Positions 1 through 8,777 of a DNA stretch of 64,000 bases are shown here, in pieces. The position numbers were made by a program, and so were the translations under genes. The notes below the pieces were generated by a model that saw only the letters and a program-made list of their open reading frames with translations, was not told the DNA's origin and made no database searches. The stretch is from Devosia marina (lineage in GTDB: Bacteria; Pseudomonadota; Alphaproteobacteria; Rhizobiales; Devosiaceae). How positions within the stretch are numbered: the stretch's first letter is position 1; the number at the start of each line of letters is the position of its first letter. The DNA lies in contig NZ_WQRF01000010.1 of the NCBI RefSeq assembly GCF_009758415.1, forward strand, positions 1 through 64,000, given 5' to 3'.

Positions 1-64
1 ACAGCGGAAAGAACGGCTCGATCCGGCGCATCTGTTTCAGCGTCAACATCAGCAAATCACTCAA
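1..64 (-). CDS. IS5-family transposase, N-terminal fragment cut by the window edge
   Basis: Reading leftwards from a TTG at 64, the first 21 codons give a peptide beginning LSDLLMLTLKQMRRIEPFFP. This matches the usual N-terminus of alphaproteobacterial IS5-family transposases (pattern SDLFWLTEAQMARLRPFFP, from memory). A strong AGGAGGT ribosome-binding site lies at 71-77. The rest of the gene is outside the window, so integrity cannot be judged. The element's terminal sequence sits between this gene and the tadE-like gene at 132. The identification rests on 21 residues plus the context of an IS end. Confidence 0.7.
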   Translation of the reverse strand, partial: MSDLLMLTLKQMRRIEPFFPL

Positions 65-131
65 GGCAGCACCTCCTGCCACCTTGAATCACTGCTCATC
101 ATTCAACTCAACAAATTAATGTGTCCTGACC
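65..131 (-). mobile_element. Terminal segment of the IS5-type element
   Basis: Between the transposase start and the neighbouring pilus gene there are only about 67 bases. Read on the minus strand they begin GGGTCAGGACACATTAA, directly after the TAG stop of the tadE-like gene. The sequence CTAG at the junction fits a TA-rich IS5-family target. The exact end and any target duplication cannot be fixed because the other end of the element is outside the window. Confidence 0.5.
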
Positions 132-704
132 CTAGTTGATCGAGATGGGGTCGCCGAAGCGCGGCAGGAAATAGGCGGAGCGATACAGGTTGACCGGCGC
201 GTCGAAGATAAGGCCCTGCAAGGGAGTGTAACTGTAGCTGGCCTCGGCGGCGATAACCATGTTGCCCCGCGAGATATCGATCATGGCGTCAGGAAGTGCG
301 TAAGCGCTGCCCACGGTGTGGGGTGTGACATTGGTGTAGCTCTCGCCTTGATACTGGCGTGTCCAGATCACCTCGGTCGACCCGTCGCTTTCGACCCATA
401 CCGCGGTCACCACCTGCAGGACGTCATTGGACTCGAAGGGCGCCATGATCCCGCTGGCCGCCAGAAAGAAATCCTGCATCTGGCTGCTGGCGATGGTGCC
501 GTCAGCCCGCGCCACGAGGTCACCAATGGCGCCCGCCACCGACTGCACCTTGCGGTCCACGGTAATCAATGCACTCGCTTCCAGTGTGCCGAGATAGGCG
601 AACAGCATGACCGGCAGGACAAGTGCAAATTCTACTACCGCAACGCCCTGTTCGGCGCTACAGACCCGCTTAAGCCCGTTCAGAATTTCGCGAATCCTGC
701 TCAT
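132..704 (-). CDS. tadE: TadE-like minor pseudopilin of the Tad pilus
   Basis: This 190-residue protein has a short basic N-terminus followed by the typical pseudopilin helix (EQGVAVVEFALVLPVMLFAY, about residues 18-37). The conserved Glu in VEFAL marks prepilin-peptidase processing. TadE/TadF-type proteins are minor subunits needed to assemble Flp pili. Its ATG overlaps the stop of the upstream TadE-like gene by 4 bases, so the two are probably translationally coupled. The coding region ends exactly where the IS5-type element begins, and the element may supply the stop codon, so a few natural C-terminal residues may be missing. It could equally be called TadF. Confidence 0.8.
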   Translation of the reverse strand: MSRIREILNGLKRVCSAEQGVAVVEFALVLPVMLFAYLGTLEASALITVDRKVQSVAGAIGDLVARADGTIASSQMQDFFLAASGIMAPFESNDVLQVVTAVWVESDGSTEVIWTRQYQGESYTNVTPHTVGSAYALPDAMIDISRGNMVIAAEASYSYTPLQGLIFDAPVNLYRSAYFLPRFGDPISIN

Positions 705-1231
705 GAAAATGGCTCGTTCTGGAATACGGTTGCCGAGCCCATCAGTCGCCGGCCATCGCCAAGGTTCGACATGCCAAGGACGCCCAGTCGTATCGCAACC
801 GGATAGCGATAATAGACCTGAACCAGCGTTACGGACTTGCCATTGCCAGGCGTCCAGGTCTCGCCCACTGTCCAGTCGCAGGGGGCCTCACAATTCGTGT
901 CGAGTGGTGGTTGCAGATCGGCTGATTGGAAATCGGCCAGCGTATTGACCCTGATGTGCAGCCCGGCGCAATCGGGGAACAGTCCGTAAAGGCGACCGCA
1001 GATGTCAGCGCGAAATTCTTCGATCGTGGTTCCGGCGGCCTGCACCTGGCCCGTGCGAATGGTGCGCGCGGCATCCTGAACGGCGCTTTCCAGGATTTGC
1101 GAGGACAGGAAGATCACCGAGGTCTGCATAATTGCCCCGATAATGCCGAAAAAGGGCAGAGCGAGCAGCGCAAATTCAATCGCCGTCACACCGCGCTCGT
1201 CGCGCGTCAGACGGCGGCTCTGCCGCTTCAT
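701..1231 (-). CDS. tadE: TadE-like pseudopilin of the Tad pilus
   Basis: The protein is about 176 residues from an ATG at 1231. The N-terminus (MKRQSRRLTRDERGVTAIEF) leads into a hydrophobic helix (LLALPFFGIIGAIMQTSVIF), the TadE signature with the conserved Glu. An in-frame GTG at 1291 would add 20 residues that do not resemble the family, so the ATG is preferred although its ribosome-binding site is weak. It is the first of two overlapping pseudopilin genes, transcribed away from the Flp/Cpa genes. Its job would be pilus assembly at the inner membrane. Confidence 0.8.
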   Translation of the reverse strand: MKRQSRRLTRDERGVTAIEFALLALPFFGIIGAIMQTSVIFLSSQILESAVQDAARTIRTGQVQAAGTTIEEFRADICGRLYGLFPDCAGLHIRVNTLADFQSADLQPPLDTNCEAPCDWTVGETWTPGNGKSVTLVQVYYRYPVAIRLGVLGMSNLGDGRRLMGSATVFQNEPFS

Positions 1232-1397
1232 CCTGTGCCAGCTTTTGCCGTACAATTTGCTTTGGCTCCCGCGTACCCGCTTTGGAGCCACACTAGGGGC
1301 ATACCCTCACTCAATGGTTAGGAAGACTGACGCAAAACCTGGGATTGCCCCTTAGGGTAAATGCCGCCTTAACGGGTATCCACGATCCGGCACGGCC

Positions 1398-1844
1398 CTA
1401 GTTGGCGGCTGACTGCACCAGCTGGGACGAAGCCAGGACCTGACCCGAATAACCGGTGTCGTCGCCCATCATCACCACGGGCTGGCAAGTTGGTGCGCAG
1501 GACAGGGTGGTCCGGCTCTGTCCCTGATAGACAGTCATGATGCCGGCGCTCATCTGCACCACTTCCACCAGCGTGTCTGCAACTGGCTCGCCCCGGCTGT
1601 CCAGCACGATCAGATTGGTCTGGCCATAGCTCTTGCCGGTCAGGATCAAGGTTTGCGGATCCTGTATGGTCACATCGGCAATGCCGGGATTGCCCACAAT
1701 GACGGTCGCAGCCGGTGCACTGATGCGCAAAATGCGTGCCATGTTCACATTGACACTGATCGGCGCACCGTCCTGGGCCAGGGCGGGCATCGGCGCCGCA
1801 AGAGTTGCGGCAAGCAACAGGGCAGTGGCGGCAAAACGGAACAT
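1398..1844 (-). CDS. Pilus assembly protein with CpaC/RcpA N-terminal-like domain
   Basis: The start chosen is the ATG at 1844, which opens a clear signal peptide (MFRFAATALLLAATLAAPMP, then ALAQDG). A longer reading frame extends upstream to 1982 but would bury the signal peptide. The mature part of about 125 residues carries the secretin N-terminal pattern (ISVNVNMARILRI..AATVIVGNPGIADVTI..LILTGKSYGQTNLIVLD) found at the start of CpaC. There is no secretin ring domain. Small periplasmic proteins of this type occur in rhizobial Tad loci. It may act with CpaC in the outer-membrane channel, but its exact role is not known from sequence. Confidence 0.75.
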   Translation of the reverse strand: MFRFAATALLLAATLAAPMPALAQDGAPISVNVNMARILRISAPAATVIVGNPGIADVTIQDPQTLILTGKSYGQTNLIVLDSRGEPVADTLVEVVQMSAGIMTVYQGQSRTTLSCAPTCQPVVMMGDDTGYSGQVLASSQLVQSAAN

Positions 1845-2227
1845 GGTGCAAACCTGGGTACTGATACGCTGTGCCATACGATCCACCCGAATGGTAAATA
1901 CTTGGCAAACGCCATGGGATTGATCGCTCATGCGCTCGGTGTCGGTGCTGGACGAGTATAGATCATAAGGTCGGCTCAACATGAATGTGTCTGCAAAGTA
2001 TCCGCCATTCTCAATTGTCAGGGTTTGGGCAGTTGTTTCATTATTAAAAGTTTATCTACTTGTTAAACGTCGTGTTTACCAGAAAAACGGCAATCCGTCG
2101 CAATCACGGGGTCGGCCTCTCGATTAACGCTATTTCAACGTGTGGCGGCTAGCGTCAGACCATGTTCGATGAGTGACGTGGTCCGACACTGCGCTCACCC
2201 GAGGACGTGTAAAAAAGGAGCCTGGGA
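1845..2227. promoter_or_regulatory. Divergent intergenic region upstream of flp
   Basis: This AT-rich stretch separates the leftward pilus gene from the rightward flp pilin gene and must hold both promoters. It contains an imperfect inverted repeat, GTTAAAC near GTTTACC, at about 2063-2081. A strong AAAAAAGGAG ribosome-binding site lies just before flp. I could not assign a specific sigma-factor or CtrA site with confidence. Confidence 0.4.
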
Positions 2228-2434
2228 ATGAATATTTTCGCACGTTTCGCGCAGGATGAGTCGGGCGCGACGGCAATCGAGTACGGCCTGATCGCCGCAC
2301 TCATCTCTGTTGGTATTATCGCTGCCGTTTCCGTTCTGGGTGGCACTCTCAATGACGTGTTCACACGTATTAATACCGACCTGACGGGCAATATGCCGGC
2401 TGCCGCCGGTGGTGGCGAAGGCGGTGGCGGCTGA
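2228..2434 (+). CDS. flp: Flp-family type IVb major pilin
   Basis: A 68-residue prepilin with a short leader (MNIFARFAQDESG), the processing and assembly motif GATAIEYGLIAALISVGIIA, and a glycine-rich tail. The Glu-Tyr pair is the hallmark of Flp pilins. The peptide would be cut after the leader Gly by the CpaA-type peptidase encoded at 2858 and polymerised by CpaF/TadB/TadC. The ribosome-binding site (AAGGAG) is strong, as expected for a major subunit. A second, more divergent pilin follows at 2556, separated by a strong hairpin. Confidence 0.95.
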   Translation: MNIFARFAQDESGATAIEYGLIAALISVGIIAAVSVLGGTLNDVFTRINTDLTGNMPAAAGGGEGGGG

Positions 2435-2496
2435 TCCCGATTAGGGTATCACGCAAATAGTCGATCACGTCCAGAATGTGCTCGACTAGGAATACA

Positions 2497-2540
2497 TCGC
2501 GGGCTCCCGCCTTCGGCAGAGCCCGCGATTTCGATTGTTG
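2497..2540 (+). terminator. Hairpin between the two pilin genes (terminator or attenuator)
   Basis: TCGCGGGCTC (2497-2506) pairs perfectly with GAGCCCGCGA (2519-2528) over a 12-base loop, followed by a weak T-rich run. It would end or reduce transcription after the major pilin flp, letting it be made in excess of the downstream assembly genes. It may also stabilise the flp message. Confidence 0.65.
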
Positions 2541-2555
2541 CGGTGAGGATTGCCC

Positions 2556-2765
2556 ATGTCTGGACCTAAAAGGATCGGTCAGCGTCTGGGTGCAACGCTG
2601 CGCGGTCTGGTCTTCAATGAAGATGGTGCAACCGCAATTGAATACGCACTAATTGCCTCGCTGCTTTCCATGGCTGTTGTGGGGTCCGCTTTTTTGCTGG
2701 GCGGCGGCGTTGCAGATCTTTGGGCCCACGTCCGTGACGAGGTCGTCGCTGGACTTGCCCTATAG
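2556..2765 (+). CDS. Second Flp-family pilin
   Basis: About 69 residues from the ATG at 2556. The motif DGATAIEYALIASLLSMAVV is Flp-like, with the Glu-Tyr pair, but the leader is longer and more basic (MSGPKRIGQRLGATLRGLVF) and the tail lacks the Gly-rich end of the first pilin. A TTG two codons earlier is possible but the GAGG at 2545-2548 is better spaced for the ATG. It may be a minor or alternative pilin. Confidence 0.85.
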   Translation: MSGPKRIGQRLGATLRGLVFNEDGATAIEYALIASLLSMAVVGSAFLLGGGVADLWAHVRDEVVAGLAL

Positions 2766-2857
2766 GCGGTACCTACGTCTTCCCGTTCGCTAATTCTTAA
2801 GCGTAGTCGTGCCAACAATGGTGCGGTCCGGCAGTTTTGCTTTGCGTGGAGGATGAC

Positions 2858-3388
2858 GTGTTCCATTACCTAGCCCTGTTTTTCTTCCCCCTGGCCATGG
2901 CCTTTGCCGCGTCGTCTGACCTGTTGACCATGCGCATCTCCAACAAGCTGGTCTTGCTTCTGGTGGTAGGTTTTGTGGCAATGGCGCTCATCGTCGAACT
3001 GCCATTGCAGCAGTTCGCCATGCACGTCCTTTGCGCCTTTGTGGTGCTGGTTGTCGCTTTTGGTCTGTTCGCCATGCGCTGGATCGGCGGTGGCGATGCC
3101 AAGCTGGCCGCTGCGACCACGCTCTGGCTCGGCTTTGTCGGCCCCTCTGGAGATCCGACATTGCTGGTCTATCTGGTGCAGTCCGCCCTACTCGGTGGGG
3201 TGCTGACCCTGTTTATCCTGATGCTGCGGCGCCTGCCGATCGATACCTTGTTTGTCGATCGGCCTTGGCTGGGCTGGCTCAATCGTCTGCACGATCCCAA
3301 GCAGGGCGTACCCTACGGCATCGCCTTGGCGGCGGCCGGTCTGCTGACCTATTCCAACACCGCCATCTTCGAGCGCCTTACGGCCTGA
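2858..3388 (+). CDS. cpaA: Prepilin peptidase CpaA/TadV
   Basis: A polytopic inner-membrane aspartyl protease that cleaves Flp and TadE-type leaders. The catalytic Asp residues are visible in SSDLLTMRISN near the N-terminus and in the GGGDAK motif (GxGD class). The length of about 176 residues fits the short TadV/CpaA type that lacks the methylase domain of PilD. Start: a GTG at 2858 is preceded by GGAGG at 2848-2852; an in-frame TTG at 2837 has no such site. The gene leads the cpaA-cpaB-cpaC-cpaE-cpaF-tadB-tadC run. Confidence 0.9.
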   Translation: MFHYLALFFFPLAMAFAASSDLLTMRISNKLVLLLVVGFVAMALIVELPLQQFAMHVLCAFVVLVVAFGLFAMRWIGGGDAKLAAATTLWLGFVGPSGDPTLLVYLVQSALLGGVLTLFILMLRRLPIDTLFVDRPWLGWLNRLHDPKQGVPYGIALAAAGLLTYSNTAIFERLTA

Positions 3389-3597
3389 GCATCAGTATTC
3401 AGATTTTTGTAGAGGCCGCCGGCGAAATAATCGCTGGTGGTCTTTTTGCTTCATGCTTTGCGCACTCGCAAAAAGCAAGCGTTCATAACTTGTTAACGCC
3501 TTCTGCAAAGCCCTGATTAACTAAAACTTGACCCTTTGCTTCCATAGTTCATCCGGTGGAATTGGGCCAGTAGGCTCGCGTACAACCGGAGTAGGGC

Positions 3598-4512
3598 ATG
3601 AGACCCGCGCGTATCATCCTGTTATTGGTTGCCCTTGTGGCAGGTTCTCTGGCGGCCTTTCTGGTCATGCGGGGCAGCGCGCCACCGGCACCGACAACTG
3701 AGGTGAGGACCGAGGTCGTCCAGGAAGCCAAGACCCAAATTCTGGTGGCCAAGGCTCCGATTGGCGTTGGCGAGCGGCTCAACCCGGCGCGTGTGGAATG
3801 GCAGGACTGGCCTGAAGGCGCCCTGCGCACCGAATATGTGACCGTTTCGGCCATGCCCGACGCGCCCGAGCAGCTCACCGGCGCTGTCGCCCGTTTCGAA
3901 TTCTTCCCCGGCGAACCAATCCGCGAGGCCAAGCTGGTCCGTGCCGATCAGGGTTATCTCTCCGCTGTGCTCTCGCCCGGCAAGCGCGGTGTTTCTGTCA
4001 CTGTGACGGCAGCCTCCAGCGCTGGCGGTTTCGTGGTGCCCAATGACCATGTCGACGTGCTGCTGACCACCTCCACCGAGATGGGCCAGCGCTCCGAGGT
4101 CATCTTGTCCAATGTGCGCGTCCTGGCCCTGGGCAAGCGGCTTGGCGAAATGGGCGTCAGCGGTGGCGATGAAACCGGCGCTGAAGACAGTCCCAACCCC
4201 ACCACCTTCAACGATTCGACGATTGCCACGCTCGAACTCGATCCGGCCCAGGCCGAAACCCTGGTCAACGCCTCGACCCGGGGACGCCTGAGCCTGACCC
4301 TGCGTTCCGTGGCCGATTTCAATCGCGTCGAAACGGGCGTGCCCACCAATCAGGCCGTCCGGCTGATCCGCTATGGCCGGGAACGGAGCGTGCTCGCCGG
4401 CAGTGCCATGTCCGCTGACGCCAATGATTACAGCACCCCCGAAGTCAACAATCTGCCCGGCAACAATCAGGCCCCGGAGGCGTCCTCGACGCCCCAGATC
4501 CTGCCGCAATAG
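3598..4512 (+). CDS. cpaB: Flp pilus assembly protein CpaB (RcpC)
   Basis: A 304-residue protein with an N-terminal signal anchor (residues 1-22). A SAF-type region follows (ILVAKAPIGVGERLNPARVEW), then the CpaB/RcpC conserved block (SVTVTAASSAGGFVVPNDHVDV). CpaB is a periplasmic component thought to link the inner-membrane motor with the CpaC secretin. The C-terminal 40 residues are Asn/Pro/Ser-rich and probably disordered. A ribosome-binding site (GGAGTAGGG) precedes the ATG. cpaC follows after 10 bases. Confidence 0.92.
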   Translation: MRPARIILLLVALVAGSLAAFLVMRGSAPPAPTTEVRTEVVQEAKTQILVAKAPIGVGERLNPARVEWQDWPEGALRTEYVTVSAMPDAPEQLTGAVARFEFFPGEPIREAKLVRADQGYLSAVLSPGKRGVSVTVTAASSAGGFVVPNDHVDVLLTTSTEMGQRSEVILSNVRVLALGKRLGEMGVSGGDETGAEDSPNPTTFNDSTIATLELDPAQAETLVNASTRGRLSLTLRSVADFNRVETGVPTNQAVRLIRYGRERSVLAGSAMSADANDYSTPEVNNLPGNNQAPEASSTPQILPQ

Positions 4513-4522
4513 AGGCGAGACA

Positions 4523-5947
4523 ATGATGGACAAGCCAATCAATTCGACACTGCGCAGGGTCTCGCGAGGCGCCGCCACGCTCGGCCTGGCCGCCCTGTTG
4601 GGCGCCACTGCCGCCGTCACTCCGGCCATGGCGCAAGCCACCCCGGCCCAGGTAACCATCGCCGCCTCGGCCTATGGCGCGGTGCGTTCGCTCGATGTCG
4701 AGCTGAACAAGTCGGTCATTGTCGATCTGCCCGCGGGCGTTGCTGAGGTCATCGTGTCCCAGCCCGATGTGGCTGCTGCGATCATGCGCACCCGCACCCG
4801 CGGCATCATTCAGGGGGTCACTGGCGGCAACACCAATGTCTTCTTTCTTGATGATCAGGGACGTACCATCCAGGTGCTGGACCTGCGCGTCATTGAAGAG
4901 CCCTCTCAGGTCGGCAATGCCCTCGAAGATGCCCTGCGGCGCGTCATTCCCGGCTCCCACATCAGTGTGGAATCGGTGACTCTGGGCGATGAAACCAACC
5001 GCGTCGTTCTGACTGGCACCGTGCGTTCCGCCGAGGACAAGGACCGCGCCATGGCGGTGGCGGTTCAGTTCGCCGGTGCTGCGGAGAACGTGGCCAGCAT
5101 TATCGACGTCGCCGGGGCCCAGCAGGTGATGCTGCAGGTTACCGTTTCCGAGGTAAAGCGCGACATCGCCAAGCAGTTCGGCATCAACTTCGGCGCCCTG
5201 CTCAATGTCGGCACGCTGAACCTGTTTGAATTCACCAACCGACTTCTGACCGACTCCTTCCCCACCGATGGGCTGAATGTCGGCTACAATGACGGCAACG
5301 GGAATTCCGTCGCGGCAGCGGTCCGTGCGTTGGAAGGGCGTGGGGCGCTGCGCGTTCTGGCCCAGCCGACCCTCACCGCAATTTCGGGACAGGAAGCCAA
5401 GTTCCTGGCCGGTGGCGAATTGCCCTATTACACCTATGACGACGAAGAGAACACACGCACGGTGATCTTCAAGCCCTACGGCGTAGAACTGTCATTTGTG
5501 CCAACGGTGAAGTCCAACGGTACGATCGGCCTCAAGGTCGATACCTCGGTCTCTGAGCCACAGGCCGATTTCTCAATTACCAAACGTCAGGCGGCCACAT
5601 CGGTGGAATTGCCCAGCGGCACAACCCTTGCCATTGGCGGTTTGCTGCAGGAATCGGCCAGCCAGGACATTCGCCAGTTCCCGTTGCTCGGGGACATCCC
5701 GATCCTGGGCGCCTTGTTCCGCTCGCGCGACTACCAGACCCAGCAGACCGAATTGGTCATTCTGGTTACCCCCTATCTCGTCTCGCCCAGCCCGGCCAAC
5801 TCCATTCCCGTGCCGACCGACCGCACAGTGATGGCCAGCGACGCCGAGGGTATCTTCCTGGGCCGGCTCGAGACCATCTACGGCGTTGGCGCCACCGGCG
5901 AATTCCGGGGTGCGTTCTCCGGAAATGTCGGCTTTGTTTTGGACTGA
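4523..5947 (+). CDS. cpaC: Tad pilus secretin CpaC (RcpA)
   Basis: A 474-residue outer-membrane secretin. The ATG at 4523 opens a signal peptide ending in TPAMAQA. An N-terminal pilus domain follows (LNKSVIVDLPAGVAEVIVSQ), then a BON-like segment (VVLTGTVRSAEDKDRAMAVA) and the secretin C-domain (VQQVMLQVTVSEVKRDIAKQ, later PLLGDIPILGALF and ELVILVTPYLV). The earlier in-frame region overlapping cpaB is not part of the gene. CpaC forms the channel through which the pilus leaves. The next gene is cpaE; the lipoprotein gene cpaD usually found here is absent. Confidence 0.93.
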   Translation: MMDKPINSTLRRVSRGAATLGLAALLGATAAVTPAMAQATPAQVTIAASAYGAVRSLDVELNKSVIVDLPAGVAEVIVSQPDVAAAIMRTRTRGIIQGVTGGNTNVFFLDDQGRTIQVLDLRVIEEPSQVGNALEDALRRVIPGSHISVESVTLGDETNRVVLTGTVRSAEDKDRAMAVAVQFAGAAENVASIIDVAGAQQVMLQVTVSEVKRDIAKQFGINFGALLNVGTLNLFEFTNRLLTDSFPTDGLNVGYNDGNGNSVAAAVRALEGRGALRVLAQPTLTAISGQEAKFLAGGELPYYTYDDEENTRTVIFKPYGVELSFVPTVKSNGTIGLKVDTSVSEPQADFSITKRQAATSVELPSGTTLAIGGLLQESASQDIRQFPLLGDIPILGALFRSRDYQTQQTELVILVTPYLVSPSPANSIPVPTDRTVMASDAEGIFLGRLETIYGVGATGEFRGAFSGNVGFVLD

Positions 5948-5971
5948 TTGCGGATCAGGAGCACTACACCC

Positions 5972-7246
5972 ATGAGTTTCCTCACCCCTGACCAGCCAGC
6001 CCAGGCAGAAGAGCCGGCAGCCGAGATCGCCTCCGGCGCACGCCTTGTGCCGCGCATCACCATCCAGGCCTTCTGCGAACATTCTCAGTCGGCCCAGCTG
6101 GTCGAAAGCGCAATGCATGACCGGCGCATGTCCAAGGTGGCTCTGACCACCCACAATGGCGGCATCGACGGTGCGGTCGAGACCTACAAGTCAAACCCCA
6201 CGCCCAATCTGATCATTGTCGAAACCACGCTGTCGCCGGACCAGATTCCGTCCGCGCTCGAAAAGCTTGCCGAGGTCTGCGACGCCTCGACCCGCGTCAT
6301 CGTGCTCGGCCATGTCAACGACGTCCTGCTCTATCGCGAGCTGATCCGTTCGGGCATTTCTGAATATATCGTGCTCCCGGCCACCTCGTCCGAGATCGTC
6401 ACTTCCATCACCGATCTCTATGCCGCTGAAGGTGCCGCCCCGATCGGGCGCACTGTCGGCTTCATTTCGGCCAAGGGAGGCGCGGGCAGCTCCACCATTG
6501 CACACAATGTGGGCTGGGCCATTGCCACCGGCCTGCGTCAGGATTGCCTGATCGTGGATATGGACCTGCCCTTCGGCACGGCAGGCCTCAACTTCAATCA
6601 GGACCCGCCGCATGGTCTGGCCGATGCGGTTCTGGCCAACCAGAAGGTTGACCAGACCATGCTGGACCGGCTGATGAGCAAGGCGGCCAACCACATCAAT
6701 CTGCTCACCGCGCCCGCCACCCTGGATCACACCTGGGATTTCGAGGAGCGGGAGTTCGAACAGGTCCTTGAGATCTGCCAGAAGAGCGTGCCGCTGATCG
6801 TGCTCGACATTCCCCATGGCTGGACGGGCTGGACCCGGCAGACCCTGGCGTCGATCGACGATATCGTCATCGTCGCCGAACCGGACCTGGCCAATCTGCG
6901 TAACGCCAAGAATATGGCCGATGCCATCAAGGCGCTGCGCCCAACCGACGCCGGCCCACGGCTGGTGATCAACAAGCTCGGCGTGCCCCGCCGGCCCGAG
7001 ATCAGCGCCACTGAATTCGCCTCCTCGGTGGAATGCGAACTGATCGGACAGATCGGCTTTGATGCGCAGCTTTTCGGCACGGCGGCCAATAACGGGCAGA
7101 TGATTGCCGAGGTCGCGGCCAGCAACAAGATTAACGAGATCTTCTCCAATATCGGCATGCATGTCACCGGCCGGCAGCCGGGTCATGCGCCGGCAAAAAC
7201 CGGGAGCCTGCTCAAGCTTCCATCCCTGTTCAAGAAGCGGGCCTGA
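5972..7246 (+). CDS. cpaE: Pilus assembly/localisation ATPase CpaE (TadZ)
   Basis: A 424-residue MinD/ParA-like protein. It has an N-terminal receiver-like domain (to about residue 140) and a deviant Walker A motif, AKGGAGSST, around residue 168. The ATG at 5972 is chosen; an upstream in-frame codon at 5948 lies at the cpaC stop. CpaE/TadZ places the Tad machine at its cellular site. Downstream conserved blocks (IVDMDLPFGTAGLNF, VLDIPHGWTGW) fit the family. Confidence 0.92.
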   Translation: MSFLTPDQPAQAEEPAAEIASGARLVPRITIQAFCEHSQSAQLVESAMHDRRMSKVALTTHNGGIDGAVETYKSNPTPNLIIVETTLSPDQIPSALEKLAEVCDASTRVIVLGHVNDVLLYRELIRSGISEYIVLPATSSEIVTSITDLYAAEGAAPIGRTVGFISAKGGAGSSTIAHNVGWAIATGLRQDCLIVDMDLPFGTAGLNFNQDPPHGLADAVLANQKVDQTMLDRLMSKAANHINLLTAPATLDHTWDFEEREFEQVLEICQKSVPLIVLDIPHGWTGWTRQTLASIDDIVIVAEPDLANLRNAKNMADAIKALRPTDAGPRLVINKLGVPRRPEISATEFASSVECELIGQIGFDAQLFGTAANNGQMIAEVAASNKINEIFSNIGMHVTGRQPGHAPAKTGSLLKLPSLFKKRA

Positions 7247-7284
7247 AGCCAGCAAGCGTAGAGACCAGGACGGTAGGGACTTTC

Positions 7285-8775
7285 ATGTTTGGCAAGCGCA
7301 CCACATTTGGCGGCAATACGCCCGGACTGAGCGAGGCGCCACGGCCCGTTGCCAGTCCATCGCCCGCCCCGGCACCTGCGCCGCAGCGCCGCGCCAGCGA
7401 TGACGATGGCATGAGCGCGCGCATGCGCACCACCGATGAGGTGCTCGACGTTCGCGCACCCGCCGATGCCCAACGCGCCAAGGAATATTTCCAGACCAAA
7501 TCCGCCATTTTCAACGCGCTGATCGACTCTATCGATCTCAGCCAGCTCGCCACAATGGAGAACCAGGCCGCGCGTGAGGAAATCCGCGATATCGTTGCCG
7601 AGATCATCGCGCTCAAATCCATTGTGATGTCGATTTCCGAGCAGGAAGACCTGCTCGAGGATATCTGCAACGACGTTTTGGGCTATGGCCCGCTCGAGCC
7701 CTTGCTGGCACGCGACGACATCGCCGATATCATGGTGAACGGTTCGCAGAAATGCTACATCGAAGTGGCCGGTAAGGTGCGCCTGACCAATGTGCGCTTC
7801 CGCGACGATGCACATCTGATGAATGTCTGCCAGCGCATCGTGTCTCAGGTCGGCCGCCGCGTCGATGAAGGCTCGCCCATCTGCGACGCGCGCCTGCCCG
7901 ACGGTTCCCGCGTCAACGTCATTGCCCCGCCGCTGGCCATTGATGGCGCCGCGCTCACCATACGTAAGTTCAAGAAGGACAAGCTGACCCTTCAGCAGCT
8001 CGTCAAATACAATTCCATCTCGCCCGAAGGTGCCGAAGTGCTGCGCATTCTGGGCCGCGTGCGCGCCAATGTGCTGATCTCGGGCGGTACCGGCTCGGGC
8101 AAGACCACGCTGCTTAACTGTTTGACCGCTTTCATCGAGAAGGATGAGCGCGTCATCACCTGCGAGGACTCGGCCGAACTTCAGCTCCAGCAACCCCATG
8201 TGGTGCGCCTTGAAACCCGTCCGCCCAATCTCGAGGGCGAAGGCGAGATCACCATGCGCGATCTCATCAAGAACTGTCTGCGTATGCGTCCCGAACGCAT
8301 CATCGTGGGTGAGGTGCGTGGCCCGGAGGCCTTCGACCTGCTCCAGGCCATGAATACTGGCCACGACGGCTCGATGGGCACGCTGCACGCCAACTCGCCG
8401 CGTGAGGCTCTTTCTCGTCTCGAATCCATGATCACCATGGGCGGCTATGCCTTGCCCAGCCGCACGATCCGCGAGATGATCGTCTCTTCCATCGACGTCA
8501 TCGTCCAGGCCGCGCGCCTGCGCGATGGCTCGCGCCGCATCACCCACATTTCCGAGGTGCTGGGTATGGAAGGCGATGTCATCGTCACCCAGGACGTCTT
8601 CCTCTACGATATCATGGGCGAGGACGCCAATGGCATGCTGCTGGGCAAGCATCGCTCCACCGGCATCACCAAGCCTCAATTCACCGAGCGCGCCCGCTAC
8701 TTCAACGAAGAAGCCAATCTGGTCGAAGCGCTCGAAAAGGCCAATGTCGAAGAGCATGAGATTTTGAGGGGCTGA
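7285..8775 (+). CDS. cpaF: Tad pilus secretion ATPase CpaF (TadA)
   Basis: A 496-residue type II/IV secretion ATPase that powers Flp pilus assembly. The Walker A motif GGTGSGKTT lies at about residues 267-275. The Asp box ([11 protein letters not shown]), the Walker B region ([10 protein letters not shown]) and the His box ([15 protein letters not shown]) are all recognisable. The first 70 residues are Pro/Ala-rich and variable, as is common in alphaproteobacterial CpaF. Spacing to tadB is 2 bases, so the two are probably cotranslated. Confidence 0.95.
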   Translation: MFGKRTTFGGNTPGLSEAPRPVASPSPAPAPAPQRRASDDDGMSARMRTTDEVLDVRAPADAQRAKEYFQTKSAIFNALIDSIDLSQLATMENQAAREEIRDIVAEIIALKSIVMSISEQEDLLEDICNDVLGYGPLEPLLARDDIADIMVNGSQKCYIEVAGKVRLTNVRFRDDAHLMNVCQRIVSQVGRRVDEGSPICDARLPDGSRVNVIAPPLAIDGAALTIRKFKKDKLTLQQLVKYNSISPEGAEVLRILGRVRANVLISGGTGSGKTTLLNCLTAFIEKDERVITCEDSAELQLQQPHVVRLETRPPNLEGEGEITMRDLIKNCLRMRPERIIVGEVRGPEAFDLLQAMNTGHDGSMGTLHANSPREALSRLESMITMGGYALPSRTIREMIVSSIDVIVQAARLRDGSRRITHISEVLGMEGDVIVTQDVFLYDIMGEDANGMLLGKHRSTGITKPQFTERARYFNEEANLVEALEKANVEEHEILRG

Positions 8776-8777
8776 CC

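Noticed and set aside
2030-2140. CtrA-type sites upstream of flp
   Set aside because: TTAA half-sites occur but not with the seven-base spacing of the CtrA consensus.
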